A DNA stretch of 64,000 nt from Spiroplasma floricola 23-6 (GTDB lineage: Bacteria > Bacillota_I > Bacilli_A > Mycoplasmatales > Mycoplasmataceae): the NCBI RefSeq assembly GCF_002813555.1, contig NZ_CP025057.1, positions 806,001-870,000 of the forward strand, read 5' to 3'. The position numbers and the translations under genes are program-made. A model generated the notes under the pieces. That model ran no database searches, was not told the origin of the DNA, and saw only the letters and a program-made list of their open reading frames with translations. Of the stretch, positions 56,766 through 64,000 are shown one piece after another. How positions within the stretch are numbered: the first letter of the stretch is position 1; the number at the start of each line of letters is the position of its first letter.

Positions 56766-58097
56766 ATGGATGACAAACAATATAAACAAGATTTACTAGA
56801 AATATATGAAACAGCTAAAAAAGCTATAGGAAAAACTTTAAGAGAACTTGCAAATAATAATATTGATAAAATAAGATATTTTGACAATAAAGATAAAGTA
56901 AAACACTTTCTTCAACAAGCAATATTTAATATACCTTTATTAAGTAAAGTAGAATATACTTTTGAAGATCTTCAATTAGAATTAAAACCAGTGGCTTTAA
57001 AAAGAAACAAGTATGATGAATTAATAGTAAAAGAACGATTACTTTTAAACGATATTTACTATGATGAAATAGTTAATGAAACATTTAAAGACTCTAAATT
57101 TATAAATAGAAATCAATTGCTTTTAATCATAACCTATGTTCATGATTATGAAAAAGATTTTTTAGATTTTAAAATTCATGATGCTTTTATAATAGATATA
57201 TCAACACAAAAAGAATTTTATTTAATAGTAAACGATTGACTTGCTATTCAAGAGAAAGTAAAAAAAGGAAAAGCAGAAGAATTGAATGAAGGATTTACAA
57301 AGATTCTTTCTGCTTCAACTAGAAGTCAAAGTAGAATTGATTTAAAAAAACAACCCTATTCAAATGTACTTGCAAGATTTAGAAGTTATTCATTTAATAC
57401 TAACTTTTTAAAAGAAATTATTTCAAGACACAAAAATAAAGTTGAATATATTAATGAAATTTTTGAAGAAAGAGAAATCAAAGATATTGTTGAATTTAAA
57501 AACGAGCAAATTCAAGAATATATGACAAGTATAATTGGAACAGATATTTCCAATTATACTCAATCAAAAGCTAATCAAAAACATCAAATGGCATTTGAAA
57601 ACTTTTTAAAAGAAAATAACTCTGAATTATATGACTTTTTAAAAATTACAAATTTCAAGCTAACACATAAGTTAACTCAAAACAGTAATTTACAAGAACA
57701 AATTACTACTAACTATGAATTAGATCCTTTTGAAATAATGAATGATGAATTTGAAGATAGTACTTTTTATCAAGATATAATATTGAAAAATTATTTAGTA
57801 ATTATGATTGAAAAGAGTACTAACAAAATTCTAAACTTTAAACTATTTAATCTAAGTGAACAAGATATAAAAAATTCTCAATTAGTTTTTTATAACACTA
57901 GAAAAGAAATTGAAAGATTAATTAAAGAAGATAAGTTAAATAAAGAAGAGCCAAATTTTGCTAAGACAAAAGATAATCTCTCAATTAGTTTAAGAAAAAG
58001 TAAGAAAAATGAATATGCAATTTATAAAGTAAATGAAAATGAATTTAAACTTCCTGCATATGAGTTTGTAATTAATAAAAATGTAATTTTTAAATAA
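56766..58097 (+). CDS. MutH/Sau3AI-family restriction endonuclease
   Basis: 443 aa, near the size of Sau3AI. The catalytic D-x3-E-x-K can be seen in FEDLQLELKPVAL (D68, E72, K74), followed by VKERLLLNDIYYDEI (E90), as in the MutH/Sau3AI family, which cleaves at GATC. The second half (57282 on) would be the C-terminal MutH-like domain. The usual KGxxG motif ahead of the Asp is not evident. No DNA methyltransferase lies nearby, which is odd for a GATC enzyme. AAAGGAAAC lies 12 nt before the ATG. One TGA=Trp at 57237. Confidence 0.75.
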
Positions 58098-58104
58098 AAT
58101 TAAA

Positions 58105-58134
58105 AAAATCTCTATTTTAAAAAGTAGAGATTTT
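58105..58134 (+). terminator. Bidirectional terminator between the restriction gene and lipoprotein P1
   Basis: AAAATCTCTA, 10-nt loop, TAGAGATTTT followed by ATTTTT on the plus strand and a T-run on the minus strand. Confidence 0.8.
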
Positions 58135-58164
58135 ATTTTTATTATTAATTTTAATAATTATATT

Positions 58165-59316
58165 TTATGCACTTAATTTATCAATTGTTAAAGTTTTTGC
58201 ACCTTTAACGATTTTTGAATCTAAGCTTGCATCAATTTTAATTGATCCTGTTGCCTCTTTTGTAGCTTTTGTTTTAGTAATTGAAACATCATCTGCTGTT
58301 AATTTTTCAAGTCCTTTAACTGCTTTTAATGCATCAACAATTTGAGCATCTGTTGTATCATTTGTTGCTTTAAATGAACCTAAGTTAACAGTTGATAAAT
58401 CAACTAGTGTAGCTGGTGCCTCTAATTTAGCAATTTCTAAAGTTTTTGTACCTTTAACAATTTTTGAATCTGATTTTGCATCAATTTTAATTGATCCTGC
58501 TGCTGATGTAGTAGCTTTTGTTTTAGTAATTGTAACATCTGATGTTGTTAATTTTTCAAGTCCTTTAACTGCTTTTAATGCATCAATAACTTGAGCATCT
58601 GTTGTATCATTTGTTGCTTTAAATGAACCTAAGTTAACAGTTGATAAATCAACTAATTCAGCTGGTGCCTCTAATTTATCAATTACTAAAGTTTTTGTAC
58701 CTTCAACGATTGTTGAAGTTGATTTTGCATCAATTTTAATTGATCCTGTTGCTGATGTAGTAGCTTTTGTTTTAGTAATTGTAATATCTGATGATGTTAA
58801 TTTGTCAAGTCCTTTAACTGCTTTTAATGCATCAATAACTTGAGCATCTGTTGTATCATTTGTTGCTTTAAATGAACTTAAGTCAACTGTATCTAATTTA
58901 ACTTTTGCTGTTGAAGCCCCTTTTTTACCAATTTTAACTTCAACTGATGCAACTTTTACTGGTTCTGCTGCTTTAGTTGATTTTGATTTTGATGCATCTT
59001 TTGCTTTATGCATAACATCAATTGTTTCTTTAACTTCTTTATCTGTTAATTTATCTGCTGTTGTTGAAATTATAATAGTAACTTCTCCAGCTTTTTGTGA
59101 TTTTTCTTTAACCTTTACAGTTAAAACTGATTTTTCCGCTAATTTAAAAGTAATTGTTCCATCAGCTGTAATTTTTTTTGATTTAACAACAGTTTCTGCT
59201 GATAATTTAGTTGCAGTTAAACTAACAGTTTCCACTTTTTGTCCACAAGCAACAACTGTTGCACTTGTAGTTGCAACTAATCCAACTGCTCCTAATAATC
59301 CTAATAATTTTTTCAT
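58165..59316 (-). CDS. Lipoprotein P1 with three spiralin-like repeats
   Basis: 383 aa. Start at MKKLLGLLGAVGLVATTSAT (59316), because GGAGG lies 8 nt upstream; the longer frame begins in the leader. Lipobox VVAC, Cys24. Residues 25-140 form a domain shared with P2 and P3 (VSLTATKLSAETVVKSKKIT). Three tandem units of about 80 aa follow, each VDLSxFKATNDTTDAQVIDA, KAVKGLxKLT, SGSIKIDAK-like and TKTLVIDKL. They resemble the repeats of spiralin-type surface proteins. No internal TGA and high Thr/Lys/Ala content. Likely an abundant surface protein. Confidence 0.88.
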   Translation of the reverse strand: MKKLLGLLGAVGLVATTSATVVACGQKVETVSLTATKLSAETVVKSKKITADGTITFKLAEKSVLTVKVKEKSQKAGEVTIIISTTADKLTDKEVKETIDVMHKAKDASKSKSTKAAEPVKVASVEVKIGKKGASTAKVKLDTVDLSSFKATNDTTDAQVIDALKAVKGLDKLTSSDITITKTKATTSATGSIKIDAKSTSTIVEGTKTLVIDKLEAPAELVDLSTVNLGSFKATNDTTDAQVIDALKAVKGLEKLTTSDVTITKTKATTSAAGSIKIDAKSDSKIVKGTKTLEIAKLEAPATLVDLSTVNLGSFKATNDTTDAQIVDALKAVKGLEKLTADDVSITKTKATKEATGSIKIDASLDSKIVKGAKTLTIDKLSA

Positions 59317-59460
59317 GTTATTCCTCCATAATTGAAGTATCCCGACTAACACATTCAAGCTTGATATAATTATAAATTTAAAATGTCCTATTTAATGAAC
59401 AACCTAAAACCAGAAAAATATTTTAGTTAGATAAAATAATTTTCAGTTTAAAAAAAAAAA

Positions 59461-59496
59461 AAAAAACCGTTTTTTAATATATAATACGGTTTTTTA
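59461..59496 (-). terminator. Terminator of lipoprotein P2
   Basis: Stem AAAAAACCGT/ACGGTTTTTT then T17 on the minus strand; works in both directions. Confidence 0.75.
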
Positions 59497-59627
59497 ATAA
59501 AATAAATTTTTCTAAAAATATGAATATACTCATCTATTTTTCTTCAAAAATTTCAGCTTATTATTTTTTTATTTTAAATTAATAGTAACTTTTTAATTAC
59601 CTTATGCAACTAAAGTTCTTTTTTTGC

Positions 59628-60506
59628 TTATAATTTAGCAATTACTAAAGTTTTTGTACCTTTAACTATTGTTGAAGTTGATATTGCATCAATTTTAATT
59701 GATCCTTCTGCTGATGCAGTAGCAGGTGTTTTAGTAATTGTAACATCACTTGTACTTATTTTTTCAAGTCCTTTAACTGCTTTTAAAGCAGTAATAACTT
59801 GGTCATTTGTTGTATCATTTGTTGCTTTAAATGAACCTAAATCAACAGTTGCTAAATCAACTAGTGCTAATTTAGCAATTACTAAAGTTTTTGAACCTTC
59901 AACAATTGTTGAATCTGAGCTTGCATCAATTTTAATTGATCCTTCTGCTGATGTAGTAGCAGGTGTTTTAGTAAATTTAATATCACTTGCACTTATTTTT
60001 TCAAGTCCTTTAACTGCTTTTAATGCATCAATAACTTGAGTATCTGATGTATCATTTGTTGCTTTAAATGAACTTAAATCAACTGAATCTAATTTAACTT
60101 TTGCTGGTGCATCAGCTTTTTTACCAATTTTAACTTCAACTGATGCAACTTTTTCTGGTTCTGTTGCTTTAGTTGATTTTGATGCATCTTTTGCTTTATG
60201 CATAACATCAACAGTTTCTTTAACTTCTTTATCTGTTAATTTATCTGCTGTTGTTGAAACTATAATAGTAACTTCTCCAGCTTTTTGTGATTTTTCTTTA
60301 ACTGTTACAGTTAAAACTGATTTTTCTGCTAATTTAAAAGTAATTGTTCCATCAGCTGTAATTTTTTTTGATTTAACAACAGTTTCTGCTGATAATTTAG
60401 TTGCAGTTAAACTAACAGTTTCCACTTTTTGTCCACAAGCAACAACTGTTGCACTTGTAGTTGCAACTAATCCAACTGCTCCTAATAATCCTAATAATTT
60501 TTTCAT
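59628..60506 (-). CDS. Lipoprotein P2 with two spiralin-like repeats
   Basis: 292 aa. The first 140 residues are nearly identical to P1, then two repeat units (DLSSFKATNDTSDTQVIDAL and DLGSFKATNDTTNDQVITAL) and a TAA. The leader of about 170 bp (from the terminator to GGAGGAATAAC) is almost the same as that of P1, so the whole unit was duplicated. -10-like TATAAT near 60557. Confidence 0.88.
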   Translation of the reverse strand: MKKLLGLLGAVGLVATTSATVVACGQKVETVSLTATKLSAETVVKSKKITADGTITFKLAEKSVLTVTVKEKSQKAGEVTIIVSTTADKLTDKEVKETVDVMHKAKDASKSTKATEPEKVASVEVKIGKKADAPAKVKLDSVDLSSFKATNDTSDTQVIDALKAVKGLEKISASDIKFTKTPATTSAEGSIKIDASSDSTIVEGSKTLVIAKLALVDLATVDLGSFKATNDTTNDQVITALKAVKGLEKISTSDVTITKTPATASAEGSIKIDAISTSTIVKGTKTLVIAKL

Positions 60507-60652
60507 GTTATTCCTCCATAATTGAAGTATCCCGACTAACACATTCAAGCTTAATATAATTATAAATTTAAAATATCCTATTTAATGAACAACCTAAAAC
60601 CAGAAAAATATTTTAGTTATATAAAATAATTTTCAATTTTAAAAAAAAAAAA

Positions 60653-60687
60653 AAAAAACCGTTTTTTAATATATAATACGGTTTTTT
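60653..60687 (-). terminator. Terminator of lipoprotein P3
   Basis: Same hairpin as at 59461, followed by T18 on the minus strand. Confidence 0.75.
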
Positions 60688-60818
60688 AATAAAATAAATT
60701 TTTCTAAAAATATAAATATGCTCATCTATTTTTTTCTAAAATTTCAACTTATTATTCTTTTATTTTAAATTAATAGTAGCTTTTTAATTACCTTGTGCAA
60801 CTAAAGTTACTTTTTCGA

Positions 60819-61460
60819 TTATAATTTATCAATTACTAAAGTTTTTGAACCTTCAACGATTGTTGAAGTTGATTTTGCTTCGATTTTAATTTCTCCTGCT
60901 GCCTCAGCAGTAGCAGCTTTTTTAGTAATTGTAACATCATCTGCTGTTAATTTTTCAAGTCCTTTAACTGCTTTTAATGCATCAATAACTTGAGTATCTG
61001 ATGTATCATTTGTTGCTTTAAATGAACTTAAATCAACTGAATCTAATTTAACTTTTGCTGGTGCATCAGCTTTTTTACCAATTTTAACTTCAACTGATGC
61101 AACTTTTTCTGGTTCTGTTGCTTTAGTTGATTTTGATGCATCTTTTGCTTTATGCATAACATCAACAGTTTCTTTAACTTCTTTATCTGTTAATTTATCT
61201 GCTGTTGTTGAAACTATAATAGTAACTTCTCCAGCTTTTTGTGATTTTTCTTTAACTGTTACAGTTAAAACTGAGTTTTCTGCTAATTTAAAAGTAATTG
61301 TTCCATCAGCTGTAATTTTTTTTGATTTAACAACAGTTTCTGCTGATAATTTAGTTGCAGTCAAACTAACAGTTTCTACTTTTTGTCCACAAGCAACAAC
61401 TGTTGCACTTGTAGTTGCAACTAATCCAGCTGCTCCTAATAATCCTAATAATTTTTTCAT
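60819..61460 (-). CDS. Lipoprotein P3 with one spiralin-like repeat
   Basis: 213 aa. Same signal peptide and N-terminal domain as P1/P2, a single repeat (DLSSFKATNDTSDTQVIDAL to TLVIDKL), stop TAA 60819-60821. Start set at 61460 (GGAGGAAAAC upstream); the ATG at 61472 overlaps the ribosome site. Confidence 0.87.
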   Translation of the reverse strand: MKKLLGLLGAAGLVATTSATVVACGQKVETVSLTATKLSAETVVKSKKITADGTITFKLAENSVLTVTVKEKSQKAGEVTIIVSTTADKLTDKEVKETVDVMHKAKDASKSTKATEPEKVASVEVKIGKKADAPAKVKLDSVDLSSFKATNDTSDTQVIDALKAVKGLEKLTADDVTITKKAATAEAAGEIKIEAKSTSTIVEGSKTLVIDKL

Positions 61461-61569
61461 GTTTTCCTCCATAATTGAAGTTACCCGACCAACATATTCA
61501 AGCTCAATATAATTATAAATTTAAAATACTCTATTTATTGAAATATATCAAAAGTAAAAATGCTTTTAA

Positions 61570-61602
<33 letters not shown>

Positions 61603-61661
61603 CTGCTTTTTTATATATAATACAGTTTTTTATTAAAATAAATTCGTTTAAAAAATGAGTA

Positions 61662-62180
61662 TTACTCTTCTTTTTTTTCTTCTAAAATTTCAACTTGTTC
61701 TTCTAATTCTTCAACTTGATCTGATAAAACTTCAACATTTTCTTCTAGTTTTTCAATTTCTTTTTGCATATTAATGATTTCTTCACTTAAAAGCTCATTT
61801 TCATTTTGTATTTCTACTACAGACATTTCTTCTAAATTTTCATTTAATTTTTTGTCTTTTTTTAATCTATTTAAAGTAATTTTATCTTTAACTTTATTAG
61901 ATATAATAAAGATTAAAATAAACAATGATGCTCCCATTGCAGCTAAATTAGCACACCCTACTTGTAAGTCAGGTGTTTCTTTTGTAAAAAATGCATAACT
62001 TGTTCATATACATGAATTTAAAAAAGTTAAAAAAAACATTATTGGTGAAAGTGCTTTAGTATTTTTTGTAATACAAACTTTAATAACTTGAGGCATTAAC
62101 ATTGAAAAACTTGTTGCAAATCCAATTCATCCAAGAATTAAACTAGCCATTTCTTTACTTTCTGATGATAACAACAACAT
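61662..62180 (-). CDS. PQ-loop (SemiSWEET-like) membrane protein with C-terminal coiled coil
   Basis: 172 aa. Residues 10-100 hold three helices: LILGWIGFATSFSMLMPQVI with the PQ motif, LSPIMFFLTFLNSCIWTSYAFF, and CANLAAMGASLFILIFII. This is the three-helix bundle of bacterial SemiSWEET sugar carriers, which work as dimers. Residues 120-170 are an acidic heptad coiled coil (EIEKLEENVEVLSDQVEELE), not usual in the family. Start at 62180 after AAGGGGGT. Confidence 0.78.
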
Positions 62181-62311
62181 AATAAAAACCCCCTTAACTT
62201 TTTTATAATAACAAATAAGTTTAGTGGGGTCAAATTGGAGTGTTTAATGATTGTATAAAAATAGTAAACTTTATAAAATAAATTGAAAGTTATAAATAAA
62301 AATTTCTAAAT

Positions 62312-64000
62312 TTAATTATCTTTTCAAATATCACAGCAAATTTTTGTTAATTGTTCAGTTCTTTTTTTAATATTATCCTCATAAAAGTTATTAAGTTCTC
62401 TTAAATCCATTAATTCTAAAGTTTCATCTTTATAACCTTTAAACTGATAAGAGCTGAGGATTTTGCCTTCCTTTGAATACTCATAAATTTTCTTATTAAA
62501 AGTTTTATTTTGAATTTTTGAATTTGATTTACCTTCAATACACATTAAATTACCTAATTTATTTAAAAATTTAGTTTTTCATCTTTTAGCTTCTTCTAAT
62601 GATAATTCGTGATCACTTCATACTATTATATCTTGATATCATTCCTCATTAGGTTTTTGAGGAATTATATGTTCTAATGTTCTTTTTTCATATTTAGTGT
62701 CAATATAATTATAATCGTCTCCAAAAAAGTCCTTATTATTCGATAAGTAATTCTCAATTCTATATCCAATAAGAGTTGCTATCTTATTGGATATATCATA
62801 CTCTCTCAAACTATTTCTAAATCTTTCTAAAGAAATTCTATTATTTGATTCATCTTCATGTTCACCTATAAATAATTTTCTTATAAAATCAGGAGTTATA
62901 ATTCCATTTCCTAGCTCTTTTAAAATATTAAAATCAATATATTGAGAAAGGGATTGACCTTTATAATTAGAAACTTGAAGTCTAACTTCATATTTTTCAA
63001 TTTCAAAAAATACTCTTCTTATCTGTTTTGTAATTTCTTTATTTGTCTTATTATTTTCATAATCAAAATTTATTAAAATTTTCATTAATAGAGGATAATA
63101 AATTTCTCTGCCTTCTAACATAGTTAGAATATCTTTAAATCTATATGTTAAGGAGTCTGCTTTATTAAATGAATTAGAGTCTGAAACAGAAATATACATA
63201 TCAATGTATTTACCTAAATCTATAAATAACTTTCTAGATTCTTCAAATGATTTTAAGTTTCTATTATTAATAAAATCAGAAATCAAAGTTTCTTTAAAAC
63301 TTTCAAATGCTGATTTTGTTGCATATTGTTTTTCTTTTAATCTTAAAAATACATTTATAAAACTATCCATTTTTGATGTAGGATTCTTAAAATCTTTAAA
63401 TTTTGAAGTAATTTCTTCTTCAAAAGTAAATTGTAACTGCTGTTCATGTTTATCTACTATTTGTTGATCTATATGCATAAACAAGAAGTTTTTTATTAAA
63501 TCCATAGTAGAGAGTTGCAAAGATTTAGTATTCAAGTTTTCAAATAAAGTATATTCATTTGATATATGATCTGTAGTAACTGAAAGAATTAGCTGTTCAT
63601 AAATTTTTTTTAAAAGATCATTTAAACCTGCTTCATTAAAATCTTTAATAATATTAAAAACTGCAACTGAGTTTGTAAATACTGAAGTTGTAGTTTCTTG
63701 AATTTGTTCACCTTTTATAATATTATTAAATGTTCTAAAATCACTGTTAGTATCTATTCTTTTAAAAGTTTTTGATATTGCATTTTCATCATACTGATCA
63801 AGAACAAATAAATTATATAAAACATCAGGTATTTTATAGTCCTTCATTAAATATACATTATATATTTGTCTTAAAATTATTAAACAAGTTGTTAATCTTT
63901 GTTGTCCATCAATTAATTTATTATTCAATCTGTCTCTAAGAGGCACAAATAATACAATACCTCCAATATAATGATATTTTCCTTCCTTTAGATTTAGAAT
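62312..64000 (-). CDS. GmrSD-like type IV restriction protein (DUF262/DUF1524), partial
   Basis: At least 562 aa; the N-terminus is beyond the right edge. The DUF262 (ParB-like) motif LIDGQQRLTTCLIILRQ and preceding YHYIGGIVLF are clear. The C-terminal DUF1524 HNH-like site is RTLEHIIPQKPNEE followed by KFLNKLGNLMCIEGKSNS. Enzymes of this group cut DNA with modified (for example glucosylated) cytosines in an NTP-dependent way. Stop TAA 62312-62314. Confidence 0.85.

Noticed and set aside
59317-61472. Longer starts for P1-P3 (MNVLVGILQLWRNN or MEEN before MKKLLG)
   Set aside because: They include the GGAGG ribosome site as codons and put extra residues ahead of a standard lipoprotein signal peptide.

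Overview
This is a very AT-rich window from a Mollicute. TGA has to be read as tryptophan: nearly every gene here is cut into fragments by in-frame TGA, and the fragments join in one frame until a TAA or TAG. The lipoprotein signal peptides (MKKLL...ACG), spiralin-like repeats and general gene style point to the Entomoplasmatales (Spiroplasma/Mesoplasma/Entomoplasma). That placement is an inference. I see no tRNA, rRNA or CRISPR array. All coordinates given are for TGA=Trp merged reading frames.

Region 1 (1-21.6 kb) is a surface-antigen island. Eight paralogous lipoprotein genes (A-H, all minus strand, 604-625 aa, two C-terminal subtypes) are separated by three near-identical copies of an IS3-family element and by three decayed IS3-type remnants. 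Every one of the eight genes has the same promoter layout: TTGAC or TTGCA, an uninterrupted run of 16-17 T, TATAAT, exactly 9 nt, then a near-perfect palindrome CAATTTGAATTG. A homopolymer between the -35 and -10 boxes is the known phase-switch design of Mycoplasma hyorhinis vlp genes, so this looks like a phase-variable antigen locus. In five genes the same T-run is also the tail of a terminator hairpin.

Region 2 (22-36 kb) is accessory and rich in defence-like genes: an NYN/OST-HTH (LabA-like) protein, a DUF2075 P-loop ATPase with an N-terminal nuclease-like region, a small duplicated family of membrane proteins with a secreted protein, and a tight four-gene operon (DUF2130 nuclease-like, AbiH/SIR2-like, KAP-type membrane P-loop NTPase, HEPN-like Abi protein). 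I consider this operon the best candidate for an undescribed anti-phage system. A MATE-type transporter, a small phosphotransferase and a dead GIY-YIG gene follow.

Region 3 (36-53 kb) has a secreted GH68 levansucrase, a secreted protein, an AlaX-type tRNA editing protein, and a duplicated lipoprotein / ABC-2 permease / ABC ATPase module. Three of the four lipoprotein copies (J, K, M) are broken by stops or a frameshift. The second permease is out of frame because a poly-A run right after its start codon has 8 rather than 9 A.

Region 4 (53-64 kb) has a Upf1-like helicase fused to a nuclease, a solitary MutH/Sau3AI-like restriction enzyme, three tandem lipoproteins carrying 3, 2 and 1 spiralin-like repeats, a PQ-loop (SemiSWEET-like) protein with a coiled-coil tail, and a GmrSD-like type IV restriction protein running off the right edge. 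Overall the window combines antigenic variation, sugar use (levansucrase, SWEET-like carrier) and nucleic-acid defence.
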